From NCBI GenBank assembly GCA_021781255.1, contig JAJXXG010001018.1, forward strand, positions 1 to 14,281: a stretch of DNA of 14,281 nt, in the 5' to 3' direction. Under the pieces are notes generated by a model that was not told the DNA's origin, made no database searches, and saw nothing but the letters and a program-made list of their open reading frames with translations. The translations under genes and the position numbers were made by a program. The stretch comes from Acidobacteriota bacterium. Lineage in GTDB: Bacteria > Acidobacteriota > Terriglobia > Terriglobales > Acidobacteriaceae. The number at the start of each line of letters is the position of its first letter. Within the stretch, counting starts at the first letter, position 1. This document shows positions 1 to 6,987 of the stretch, one piece after another.

Positions 1-1
1 C

Positions 2-439
2 AAGGGCATGAGCATCACCTTTCGCGAGATGCTGGAGCCTACCCAGGTAGAGAACTATCCCGATGGCCCGGGACCCATGCGTGGGGCCATCTTCCAGCAG
101 CGTTTTCGCGGCGCGCATGTGCTGCAGCGCGACGAGAACGGGCTTGAAAAGTGCGTGGCGTGCTATTTGTGCGCAGCCGCCTGCCCCTCGAACTGCATTT
201 ACATTGAGGCTGCCGACAACACGGAGCAGGAGCGCATCTCGTCGTCTGAGCGCTACGCGAAGGTCTACAACATCGACTACAACCGATGCATCTTCTGCGG
301 ATATTGCGTGGAGGCCTGCCCCACGGATGCCATTACGCACGGCCATGGCTTTGAGCTGGCGACCCTGAATGCCACGAATCTGGTTATGCGCAAGGAAGAT
401 ATGCTGGTCCCCGCCGCGTCTTTGACGGCTGCGCGGTAG
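2..439 (+). CDS. nuoI: NADH-quinone oxidoreductase subunit I, 5' end missing
   Basis: This is the ferredoxin-like subunit of respiratory complex I. It holds two [4Fe-4S] clusters (N6a and N6b) that carry electrons toward the quinone site, in the arm on the cytoplasmic face of the membrane. Two full cluster motifs are visible: CVACYLCAAACP and CIFCGYCVEACP. Counted from the ATG at 8, the cysteines are 49, 52, 55, 59 and 94, 97, 100, 104. The frame is open upstream of that ATG (Lys-Gly precede it), and 143 residues is short against about 180 in E. coli NuoI. The true start therefore lies before the window and the ATG at 8 is an internal methionine. A terminator-like hairpin follows directly, so nuoJ is not the next gene. 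The identification is secure; only the N-terminus is unknown. Confidence 0.95.
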   Translation, partial: KGMSITFREMLEPTQVENYPDGPGPMRGAIFQQRFRGAHVLQRDENGLEKCVACYLCAAACPSNCIYIEAADNTEQERISSSERYAKVYNIDYNRCIFCGYCVEACPTDAITHGHGFELATLNATNLVMRKEDMLVPAASLTAAR

Positions 440-450
440 ACGAAGAATCG

Positions 451-485
451 CTCACAGCCGGAAGTTCTGGCGTGAGATGGTTTTT
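451..485 (+). terminator. Rho-independent terminator candidate after nuoI
   Basis: A hairpin starts 11 bases after the nuoI stop. CTCAC (451-455) pairs with GTGAG (472-476). A single bulged A separates this from GCCGG (457-461), which pairs with CTGGC (467-471) with one G-T pair. The loop is AAGTT. After ATGG comes a run of five T (481-485). The T run sits four bases beyond the stem, which weakens it slightly. The rest of 486-731 holds no recognisable gene: an ATG at 537 opens the olsB frame early but has no ribosome binding site. Confidence 0.6.
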
Positions 486-731
486 AGTTCGCCGGCATGA
501 TCCGGTATAGCAAACGCAACTAGCTTATTCGTTTGTATGGGATGGCCGAAGCAGGACTGCGGGGTGGCAGTCAGGCTTCGGCCGTTTCGCGTTGCAGGCG
601 CGTCTGGATGCCTTGCCATGCGCGACCGGCGTCGGGCCATGCGGTATTTTGCGCCATGCAAGCGCGCCTATTCGCAGGGAATTTGCAGTGGGTTGACGTT
701 CCTTTTACAGCACGGACGGGATACTACGCCT

Positions 732-1631
732 GTGATCTCCCAGACAGGGCAACAGGTTCCGTTCACGCTGGTAACCCATTCCGCAACTCTGGCAGAGATG
801 CCGGGTGGCGCCGCTTTGGCGCCTTTTGCGGTTGCGCCGGTTCGCTCCTCGATACATGCAGAAGTTGGCCGCTACCGGTTGCGGCTGGCGCAGTCTGCCG
901 AAGACCGGGAGGCTGCATGCCGGTTGCGCTTCAAGGTCTTCAATATCGAACTTGGCCAGGGACTTGAGAGCTCGTACGAATCCGGCCTGGATGAGGACGA
1001 GTTTGACTGGATCTGCGAGCACCTGCTGGTGGAAGACAAGGTGGAGCGTCGCGTGGTGGGCACCTATCGCATGCAGTCCGGCGATACCGCGCTTCGCCAC
1101 ATGGGGTACTACTCGGAGCAGGAGTTCAATCTTGCGCCGTATCAGCCGCTCAGGCCGGAGGTTCTGGAACTGGGCCGGGCTTCAATTGACCGGGAGCATC
1201 GAACGCCCGAGGTTCTGACCCTGCTGTGGCGCGGCATTGCGCAGTATGCTAATGACATGGGATTGCGCTACCTGATTGGTTGCTCCTCCTTGAACTCCAT
1301 GGACCCGGCGGATGGTTGGCAAGTCTATCGTCAGCTTGAGAACTATCGTGTCTCTCCGGAGTTTGAGACGGAACCCACCGCCGCGTACGCGTGTCCCACC
1401 GAGTGTGAGGGCGACGATACGCAGCCATTGTCCGGCCCTGAGGAAGTTGCGCCAACCGAGGCCACCAAGGTTCCCAAGTTGCTCAAGACATATCTGGCCA
1501 TTGGAGCGCGCATCTGTGCGCCGCCGGCTTGGGATCGCTCGTTTGGCACAATCGACTTCCTGACATTGCTCGATCTCAAGTTGTTGTCGCCTTCCGCCCG
1601 GAATCGCTTTCTGGCGCCGCTCGGCAGGTGA
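732..1631 (+). CDS. olsB: Ornithine-acyl-ACP N-acyltransferase (OlsB-like, GNAT fold)
   Basis: The likely role is the first step of ornithine lipid synthesis: transfer of a 3-hydroxyacyl chain from acyl carrier protein to the alpha-amino group of ornithine, giving lyso-ornithine lipid. The GNAT core begins near RYRLRLAQSAEDREAACRLRF. Counting from the GTG at 732, it runs through the family signature VLELGRASID (about 144-153), LLWRGIAQY and LIGCSSL (about 181-187). The C-terminal part, with LLKTYLAIGARIC and DRSFGTIDFLTLLDL, is also typical. The start is uncertain. The frame is open from an ATG at 537, but residues encoded by 537-730 look noncoding and lack a Shine-Dalgarno sequence; the GTG at 732 and the ATG at 798 are alternatives. 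The stop overlaps the start of olsA, which supports the pathway call. A hemolysin-like GNAT of another specificity is the alternative. Confidence 0.82.
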   Translation: MISQTGQQVPFTLVTHSATLAEMPGGAALAPFAVAPVRSSIHAEVGRYRLRLAQSAEDREAACRLRFKVFNIELGQGLESSYESGLDEDEFDWICEHLLVEDKVERRVVGTYRMQSGDTALRHMGYYSEQEFNLAPYQPLRPEVLELGRASIDREHRTPEVLTLLWRGIAQYANDMGLRYLIGCSSLNSMDPADGWQVYRQLENYRVSPEFETEPTAAYACPTECEGDDTQPLSGPEEVAPTEATKVPKLLKTYLAIGARICAPPAWDRSFGTIDFLTLLDLKLLSPSARNRFLAPLGR

Positions 1632-2377
1632 GGTTACTGCGACTTCGGCGCGCTGTGGCGCTGAGTCTGGCTCTGGCAAACTGCCTGATCGACCTGGGAC
1701 GCATCCGCATGCGAGGGCGCCTCACGGGAGAGCAGCGCGCGCACTGGCTGCATGTGTCGTGCCGGCGTGTGCTGAGCGGGCTCGGCATCCGGTACTCGGC
1801 GGAAGGGCCGCTCCCTGTGCGCGGAGTGGTGGTGGCCAATCATCTCAGCTATCTGGACATACTGATCTTCGGCGCCGCGATTCCGTGTTTCTTTGTCTCA
1901 AAGATAGAGGTGGCTCGATGGCCGCTTTTCGGCTTTGCCGCGCGGACTGGAGGAACCATCTTCATTGACAGGTCCAGCCGCGCAAGTGCGCGCATTGTCG
2001 CTCGCCAAATTGTCCGGCGCTTTCGCCTTCGCATTCCGGTGCTGTTCTTCCCGGAGGGGACAAGCACCAATGGAGAGGCGGTCCTGCCCTTTTACTCAGG
2101 CCTGTTTGAGTCGGCCGTGCGGGCAGCGGAGCCTGTGACTGCGGCGGCTGTTTGCTACGTTCTGGAGAACGGCAGACCGGAGCAGGAGCTATGCTGGTTC
2201 GGCGATGATGCCTTCCTGCCGCATCTGTGGCGCGCGCTTGGGACGCCCGGATTTCGCGCCTTGATTCGCTTTGGAGAATCGCAGATCTACGCAGATCGGC
2301 GTACCGCTGCAACAACGACCCGGGCGCAGATTGTCGACATGCGCGAATCAATGCGCTGTGCGACAAACATGCGGTGA
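1628..2377 (+). CDS. olsA: 1-acyl-glycerol-3-phosphate-type O-acyltransferase (OlsA/PlsC family)
   Basis: This is a membrane-associated lysophospholipid acyltransferase. Next to olsB its likely job is to acylate the hydroxyl of lyso-ornithine lipid to give ornithine lipid. PlsC family motifs are present in order, counted from the GTG at 1628: NHLSYLD with catalytic His72 and Asp77 (HX4D), FIDR near 113 in the acceptor-binding block, FPEGTS at 141-146, and a valine/alanine-rich strand after it in the place of motif IV. A hydrophobic N-terminal stretch (AVALSLALANCLI) suits membrane association. The frame is open from 1529, but the GTG at 1628 overlaps the olsB stop as GTGA, the usual mark of translational coupling. 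That start gives 249 residues, normal for the family. A general PlsC working on lysophosphatidic acid cannot be excluded. Confidence 0.85.
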   Translation: MRLLRLRRAVALSLALANCLIDLGRIRMRGRLTGEQRAHWLHVSCRRVLSGLGIRYSAEGPLPVRGVVVANHLSYLDILIFGAAIPCFFVSKIEVARWPLFGFAARTGGTIFIDRSSRASARIVARQIVRRFRLRIPVLFFPEGTSTNGEAVLPFYSGLFESAVRAAEPVTAAAVCYVLENGRPEQELCWFGDDAFLPHLWRALGTPGFRALIRFGESQIYADRRTAATTTRAQIVDMRESMRCATNMR

Positions 2378-2408
2378 AAACGCCAACTTGCCAGGCTGTG
2401 GAGAGATG

Positions 2409-3467
2409 TCAGGACCTGGCAGTCGCGGGTGGAACGCCAGTGGAATCACGCAGTACGAGACTTGTGGAAACCAGGAACTCGCGCTGGATCTTCGCCTTGT
2501 CCGGTTCCTCTGCCTGCAGGCGCAGCGCCTCAAAGGCCGCCCGCGCCAGATCAGTGCGCGAGAGCCGTATGGTCGTCAGCGGGGGCAGCGTGAATTCGGC
2601 AAAGTCGATATCGTCCAAGCCAATGACGGAGAGATCCTTGGGCACGTTGAGGCCGCGCATGTATGCCGCCCGCAGCACGCCGATCGCCGTCATGTCGTTG
2701 GAGCAGAGAATGGCCGTTGGGCGCTCGGGCAGCTTCTGCAACTGCTCAAAGCCCGCCACGCCGCCTTTGAGCGTGTGATTGCACTCGATGATCCAATCCT
2801 TGTGAATGGGCAGGTTGACTGACTGCATTGCCGACCGGAAATCGTTCTCTCGCGTGATCGCAGAATGCAGTGCGTGTGGCCCGGCAAGGTACGCAATCTT
2901 GCGGTGGCCCAACTCAACGAGGTGATGGATGGCTGCGTGAATCCCGGTGCTGTAGTCCAGCAGGATGGTGCTGGACTTGGGATCTTCCAGGCGAAACTCG
3001 GCCAGCACGATTGGGATGTCGTGGTAGGTCAGATGCTCCAGCACGGTCTCTTCTTCGCCGAAGGTAAGCACCGCGACGCCTTCCACCTTGCGCTCAATCA
3101 TGCGGCGGACACAGGTGGTCAGCACGGCGGGATCGCTGTTGGAAGAGCTGACGAGGATCTCGTATCCATTGGCCACGGCAATCTCCTCAAAGCTCTGGAT
3201 CAGCTCTGGGAAGAACGGATTGGTAATGTTTTCAACGATGATGCCAAGAATGCGGCTGCGGCCCGAGACCAGGCTCCGCGCCTGCGTATTCGGAAAGTAG
3301 TTCAGCTGCTCGATGGCCTGCCAGACGCGCTTGGACAACCGGTCACTTACCACGGGTGAGCCGTTGATGGTTCTAGAGACGGTCGCGATGGATACCTTGG
3401 CCAATGCGGCTACAGCGCGGATATCGGGCGTCTTGTCGACTGCTTTACGGGTTGCTTTGCGAGCCAC
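2409..3467 (-). CDS. LacI-family transcriptional regulator
   Basis: This is a sugar-type repressor of 352 residues, the usual family length. The N-terminal helix-turn-helix covers about 15-36 (DIRAVAALAKVSIATVSRTING), followed by the hinge helix region NYFPNTQARSL (57-67). The periplasmic-binding-protein-like effector domain starts near SRILGIIVENITNPFF (71-86) and includes the conserved AILCSNDMTAIGVLRA and LSVIGLDDIDFAEFTLPPLTTIR segments. The start is GTG, with AGGA eight bases upstream on the minus strand. It lies 107 bases downstream of the glycerate kinase gene on the same strand, with its own promoter candidate in the gap. It probably controls itself and the hydrolase/glycerate kinase pair. 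The effector cannot be read from sequence; a sugar acid or glycerate-related compound is a guess from context. It converges on olsA with a 31-base gap and no visible terminator hairpin. Confidence 0.93.
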   Translation of the reverse strand: MARKATRKAVDKTPDIRAVAALAKVSIATVSRTINGSPVVSDRLSKRVWQAIEQLNYFPNTQARSLVSGRSRILGIIVENITNPFFPELIQSFEEIAVANGYEILVSSSNSDPAVLTTCVRRMIERKVEGVAVLTFGEEETVLEHLTYHDIPIVLAEFRLEDPKSSTILLDYSTGIHAAIHHLVELGHRKIAYLAGPHALHSAITRENDFRSAMQSVNLPIHKDWIIECNHTLKGGVAGFEQLQKLPERPTAILCSNDMTAIGVLRAAYMRGLNVPKDLSVIGLDDIDFAEFTLPPLTTIRLSRTDLARAAFEALRLQAEEPDKAKIQREFLVSTSLVLRDSTGVPPATARS

Positions 3468-3490
3468 GAGCGAAATCCTGAACTGAAACG

Positions 3491-3518
3491 AGAATAGGCT
3501 GAAAAGCTAATGTTACAA
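3491..3518 (-). promoter_or_regulatory. Sigma-70-type promoter candidate for the LacI-family gene
   Basis: On the minus strand, TTGTAA (3518-3513) and TATTCT (3496-3491) are separated by 16 bases. Each matches the consensus hexamer at 4 of 6 positions. The site lies about 24 bases upstream of the GTG start at 3467. It would let the regulator be transcribed separately from the glycerate kinase gene. Confidence 0.4.
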
Positions 3519-3561
3519 CGTAGGCCCGAATCGCCAACTGCGGAAGCAAATTGCTCAGTGA

Positions 3562-3576
3562 AGAAACTACGTTTCT
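3562..3576. repeat. Perfect inverted repeat AGAAAC-TAC-GTTTCT, operator candidate
   Basis: Six-base arms are separated by three bases, overlapping the stop codon of the glycerate kinase gene and lying about 45 bases upstream of the lacI promoter candidate. A single half-site, GAAACG, recurs at 3485-3490 between that promoter and the start codon. GAAACG-like half-sites resemble some LacI/GalR-family operators, so autoregulation is possible. The same sequence could instead form a weak 3' hairpin for the upstream transcript. Both readings are inference. Confidence 0.3.
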
Positions 3577-5029
3577 AGCGCTTGTCTGCGATGAGAAGGC
3601 GCAGGTCGCGCAGGTTATGCCCGGTAGGTCCGGTTACCACGGAGTCCCCGAGAGCGGTGAAGAGCGGACAGGCGTTAAAGCTGCGCAGCGACTCCTCGGG
3701 ATCGAAGCCAAACGAGCGAGCGCGTGCCATGGTCGTGGGATCGGCGATGGCGCCTGCCGTCTGGGTATTGCCGTCGATACCATCTGACCCGGCGCTCAGA
3801 ACAGTAAGCAATTCCCCCGAATGTTTAGCAAGATCGAAGGCACAGGCCAGTGCAAATTGCTGGTTCCGCCCGCCAGCCCCCGGTGCGCGGTCCATGGTTA
3901 CCGTCAGTTCGCCGGCAGAGATCAGGCAGAAACGCGGGTGGTCCCTGCGCATCTCGTGAAAGCGCTCGAGAAGATAGCGCGCGGCATCGGCGTAATCCCA
4001 GTCATCGCAGGAGTTGTCCACTGCCACAAAGTAGCCGGCTTTCTGGGCCAGCGACCGGGCATTTTCCACCAGGTCGTGGCTCGAAAGCAGTAGCTCGAAT
4101 ACCGAATCGCGGAACGCCTCGTGCTCGCCGGTCATGTTGGCCGCAGCCGTAACGCTGCGCGGCACGGTCGAACCCACGCGCGTCAGCTTGGGGAGAAAGC
4201 CGGGGCGCCAGCCTTTATTGCCCGGCGATTCCGGCAGGTCGGCACGCTCAAAAAAGTTGCGAACGGAGGCGGGCAGCTTGCTGGCGAGATCGTACTTTGC
4301 CAGGATGGCGCGCACGTCATCCACCGTGGACTGGTCGGGCGAGGTGGGCCCAGAGGAGAGAGCGTCGAGTGTGCGAAGGGGCACGTCCGGCAGGAGGATG
4401 GAGACCTTGGTGGCCTCTGGCGCGGCCATGGCCAGCCGCCCACCCTTTACCGCCGAAAAGTGTTTGCGCAAGGTGTTGATCTCGTTGATTGGCGCACCGG
4501 AGGCCAGCAGTGCCTGGTGGAAAGCCATGGTGTCTTCCAGGCTGATCTGCTCATCCAGTGGAAGGTCAAACATGGCGGATCCGCCGCCGGAGATGAGGAA
4601 GAAAACCAGCGTATCCTTCCGGGCCTTCTTCAGCATGGCTAGCGCCGCGCGGGCTGCCGCAAAGGAGTCGTCGTTGGGCAGGGGATGACCGCCCTCGAAG
4701 TAACGAAAGCGCCAGTTGCGCTTCTGAGGCAGGTACTTGGAGCAGCAGATTCCGCGCATACCCGCGCGGCGTTTCATACGGTCCAGCAGAACATCCACCA
4801 TGGAGCCGGCTGCTTTGCCCATGGCGATTACGTAGATGCGCTTGTAATCCGCGAGGTTGATGGTCTCCGGTCCGATGCCATCGGGCAACAGGCGTTCCAG
4901 CGTGTTGCCGCTGAAACGAATGCGGCGGTCGAAGGCCGTTGCGATATCGCAGGCCGCCAGAGCCCCGGTAAAAATCTCAGAAGCTTCAGCGTGCAGCAGA
5001 TCGTAAACAGAATCGCTGACTGGGCTCAT
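3575..5029 (-). CDS. gckA: Glycerate 2-kinase, MOFRL/DUF4147 family
   Basis: This cytosolic kinase phosphorylates D-glycerate to 2-phosphoglycerate with ATP, feeding the lower part of glycolysis. In other bacteria it acts at the end of glyoxylate, hydroxypyruvate, tartrate or aldarate breakdown. Counted from the ATG at 5029 it has 484 residues, close to the family's usual length. Visible motifs are LISGGGSAM (about 146-153), INTLRKHFSAVKGGRLA (about 184-200) with the conserved lysines, LSSGPTSPD, then the MOFRL domain with SAGELTVT (about 371), GAGGRNQQFAL (about 384), AGSDGIDG (about 413) and GPTGHNLRDL (about 467). An in-frame ATG at 5050 exists. However, AAGGAG eight bases before the ATG at 5029 and the ATGA overlap with the upstream hydrolase decide for 5029. 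Hydroxypyruvate reductase (TtuD) is an older name for the same family. Confidence 0.93.
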   Translation of the reverse strand: MSPVSDSVYDLLHAEASEIFTGALAACDIATAFDRRIRFSGNTLERLLPDGIGPETINLADYKRIYVIAMGKAAGSMVDVLLDRMKRRAGMRGICCSKYLPQKRNWRFRYFEGGHPLPNDDSFAAARAALAMLKKARKDTLVFFLISGGGSAMFDLPLDEQISLEDTMAFHQALLASGAPINEINTLRKHFSAVKGGRLAMAAPEATKVSILLPDVPLRTLDALSSGPTSPDQSTVDDVRAILAKYDLASKLPASVRNFFERADLPESPGNKGWRPGFLPKLTRVGSTVPRSVTAAANMTGEHEAFRDSVFELLLSSHDLVENARSLAQKAGYFVAVDNSCDDWDYADAARYLLERFHEMRRDHPRFCLISAGELTVTMDRAPGAGGRNQQFALACAFDLAKHSGELLTVLSAGSDGIDGNTQTAGAIADPTTMARARSFGFDPEESLRSFNACPLFTALGDSVVTGPTGHNLRDLRLLIADKR

Positions 5030-5739
5030 GACGTTTGCTCCTTCAGCCAATGGGCGAGCGCAGTCTGCATCGCCTCAAGTTGACCGGCAAAAAAATGATC
5101 GGCGCCCGGCAGCAGCACCAGCCTGCTGGACTCTGCCGCGATGGAAGCAGCCCGGCGCAGGTCATCCGCGGATGCGTACTGGTCGCTGTCGCCGCTCAGA
5201 AATAATTTGGGGATTGTACATCCGGACAGGAAGGCGTAGTGGTACTCCCGGCCCTCAGCCCGCGTGGGCAAACCGAGTGCGACGAGTGCGGATACCAGAG
5301 GGTGCGTCTCCGCGCGGCTCGCGTGGCAGCAGGCGCGCAGCGCCATCGCCGCGCCAAAGCTGAAGCCTGCCACAATAAGCGGACGGTTGAATGCGTTTTC
5401 AAGCCAGCGCATCGCAGCCAGCACATCTTCGCTTTCTGCCCGTCCATCGTGGCTGCCCTCGCTCAGGCCCGTTCCGCGAAAGTTGAACCGAAGCACCGGG
5501 CAGCCGAAGCCCCACTCCGGGGCGTTCAGGGTCTTCATGGCGTGGTACACCACCTTGTTGTGCATGGTGCCGCCGCCCTTGGGATGCGGATGACACACCA
5601 ACGCGGCATATGGCGCGTCGGGCCTGCCCTCGTTCAGAACAGCTTCCAGACGGCCCGCGGGACCGCGCAGTGCAACGCTGCGCAGTTTGGCATGCCCGGG
5701 TTGTTCGCTCGGGAGGGCTGCGGAGAGCATGTTCATCAT
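5026..5739 (-). CDS. Alpha/beta hydrolase, COG2945-like
   Basis: This is a small cytosolic serine hydrolase of about 237 residues, with no signal peptide or membrane segment. Counted from 5739, it shows HPHP at 50-53 (oxyanion-side strand), RFNFRGTGLSEG at 84-95, the nucleophile elbow GFSFG with Ser127, an acid in SGDSDQYA (Asp184 or Asp186) and the catalytic His215 in GADHFF. This order fits the COG2945 group of uncharacterised alpha/beta hydrolases. The substrate is not known; an ester linked to the glycerate pathway would suit the neighbourhood but is inference. Three closely spaced ATG codons (5739, 5736, 5730) compete. The sequence AGGA overlaps the first two and lies eight bases ahead of the ATG at 5730, so 5730 may be the true start. 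The end overlaps the glycerate kinase start by four bases. Confidence 0.88.
   Translation of the reverse strand: MMNMLSAALPSEQPGHAKLRSVALRGPAGRLEAVLNEGRPDAPYAALVCHPHPKGGGTMHNKVVYHAMKTLNAPEWGFGCPVLRFNFRGTGLSEGSHDGRAESEDVLAAMRWLENAFNRPLIVAGFSFGAAMALRACCHASRAETHPLVSALVALGLPTRAEGREYHYAFLSGCTIPKLFLSGDSDQYASADDLRRAASIAAESSRLVLLPGADHFFAGQLEAMQTALAHWLKEQTS
5038..5043 (-). promoter_or_regulatory. Strong ribosome binding site of the glycerate kinase gene
   Basis: AAGGAG on the minus strand lies inside the last codons of the upstream hydrolase gene, with eight bases between it and the ATG at 5029. It decides the start against the in-frame ATG at 5050, and with the ATGA overlap it points to translational coupling. 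Confidence 0.75.
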
Positions 5740-5896
5740 CCTGAAAACTATATTACGCGCTCACCTGCCATCGGACGGGAACGAATCCGGCTGAAGTAAA
5801 TCGTTCAAGAACGTCAAAAGGCAGCCCCGTTTCGGTGGCAGAAGTTCCATAACTTCAAAATAGCGGCTGAGTTACGTAAGGTATTCTGGCAGTATC
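5740..5896. promoter_or_regulatory. Divergent intergenic region between hydrolase and M20 peptidase genes
   Basis: These 157 bases separate two divergently transcribed genes and should hold both promoters. On the minus strand TAATAT (5754-5749) is a -10 candidate without a clear -35. On the plus strand TATTCT (5882-5887) is another, only about 10 bases ahead of the ATG. A short inverted repeat CGTTC-AA-GAACG lies at 5802-5813. None of these is strong enough to call a specific regulator. Confidence 0.3.
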
Positions 5897-6931
5897 ATGT
5901 CCGAAATCTCTCCGCTTGATCCGATACAGTTCACCCGGCAGCTTGTCGAAATTGAGTCCACCACCTACCACGAAGGCGCTGTGGGCGATTTTCTGGCGAA
6001 TTTTCTGTCTGCTCGTGGCTGGGATGCAGAGAAGACCGCGGTACCGCAGCCGCCGGAGAGCGCGAACGCCGGCCCGCGCTGGAATGTGTATGCAGGCATC
6101 GCGGGGCAGACTCCGGAACTTGTTTTCTCCACGCATATGGACACGGTTCCGCCCTACATCCCCTACAGGGAGGATGCGGAGTTCCTGTACGGTCGCGGCG
6201 TCTCAGATGCCAAGGGAATCATTGCCGCGCAAGTTGCGGCAGCCGAGTCGCTCCGCGCGTCGGGATTGCGCGTCGGGTTGCTCTTTGTCTCTGGCGAGGA
6301 GCGGGATTCCGCTGGCGCCAAGGTGGCCAACCTGAAGCCAAAGGGAAGCCGATACCTGATCAACGGTGAGCCGACCGATAATCGCCTGGCCCTGGCCTCA
6401 AAGGGTGCTCTGCGCGCGGTGCTCAAGTCTACCGGCAAGATGGCGCACTCGGCGTATCCCGAACTCGGAGACAGCGCGGTTCACAAGCTGGTGGAAGCAC
6501 TGGGCAAATTGCTGGCACTGGAGTTGCCCGTGACGGAGGACGTGGGACCGAGCACCTTGAACATCGGCCAGGTGCATGGCGGATACGCTCCCAACGTGAT
6601 TGCGGACAAGGCAGAGGCGCAGGTGCTGGTGCGGCTGGTAGGGGACTCGGCCCCCGTGCGCAAAGCCCTGCTGGACGCCACCGCGGGCCTGGCAGACGTG
6701 GATTTCACGCTTGAGATTCCCTTTGTGCGCTTGCGCGCAGTGGAGGGTTTGCCGACCATGATCGCCAAGTTTACGACGGACATTCCGCAGTTGAGCAACT
6801 GGGGCGAACCTCTGCTGCTTGGACCGGGATCCATCCACGTGGCGCACACGCCCTTTGAGAAGCTGGCCAAGAAGGAACTGCTTGAGGCAGTTGAGTTGTA
6901 CATCCAGGTGGCAAAGAAGCTGCTGGCCTGA
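5897..6931 (+). CDS. M20/M25/M40-family zinc metallopeptidase or deacylase (ArgE/DapE type)
   Basis: This is a cytosolic two-metal hydrolase of 344 residues with no signal peptide. The family cleaves amide bonds at the end of peptides or removes acyl groups from amino acids. Metal and catalytic residues are in the expected order: His80 and Asp82 (FSTHMDTVPP), the bridging Asp104 (GRGVSDAKG), the catalytic base and metal ligand Glu134-Glu135 (SGEERDS), Glu158 (INGEPT) and a C-terminal His, probably 317 (HVAHTPFE). The dimerisation domain runs from about 170 to 275 with the conserved His184 (MAHSAYPE). It is on the short side compared with ArgE/DapE (about 375), closer to LysK-like deacetylases. 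The substrate cannot be assigned. The ribosome binding site is weak. The next gene, a glutathione peroxidase, follows after 56 bases on the same strand. Confidence 0.9.
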   Translation: MSEISPLDPIQFTRQLVEIESTTYHEGAVGDFLANFLSARGWDAEKTAVPQPPESANAGPRWNVYAGIAGQTPELVFSTHMDTVPPYIPYREDAEFLYGRGVSDAKGIIAAQVAAAESLRASGLRVGLLFVSGEERDSAGAKVANLKPKGSRYLINGEPTDNRLALASKGALRAVLKSTGKMAHSAYPELGDSAVHKLVEALGKLLALELPVTEDVGPSTLNIGQVHGGYAPNVIADKAEAQVLVRLVGDSAPVRKALLDATAGLADVDFTLEIPFVRLRAVEGLPTMIAKFTTDIPQLSNWGEPLLLGPGSIHVAHTPFEKLAKKELLEAVELYIQVAKKLLA

Positions 6932-6948
6932 GGTCGGCGATATCCACC

Positions 6949-6963
6949 GTGTACTAAATACAC
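6949..6963. repeat. Inverted repeat GTGTA-CTAAA-TACAC ahead of the glutathione peroxidase gene
   Basis: Perfect five-base arms with a five-base centre lie 24 bases upstream of the glutathione peroxidase ATG. This could be a small operator or an RNA hairpin just before the ribosome binding site. It does not match the PerR, Fur or OxyR sites I know. Confidence 0.25.
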
Positions 6964-6974
6964 AGTTCGAAGCG

Positions 6975-6980
6975 AAGGAG
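6975..6980 (+). promoter_or_regulatory. Strong ribosome binding site of the glutathione peroxidase gene
   Basis: AAGGAG lies seven bases before the ATG at 6988. This near-ideal spacing fixes the start and suggests high expression. Confidence 0.75.
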
Positions 6981-6987
6981 AAACAGC

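Noticed and set aside
693..725. TTGACG followed by GATACT as a promoter inside the 5' part of olsB
   Set aside because: The spacer is 21 bases, well beyond the usual 16-18. It would also place the start of transcription at or after the preferred start codon.
2378..2408. A bidirectional terminator between olsA and the LacI-family gene
   Set aside because: The 31-base gap holds no stem with a T or A run on either strand.
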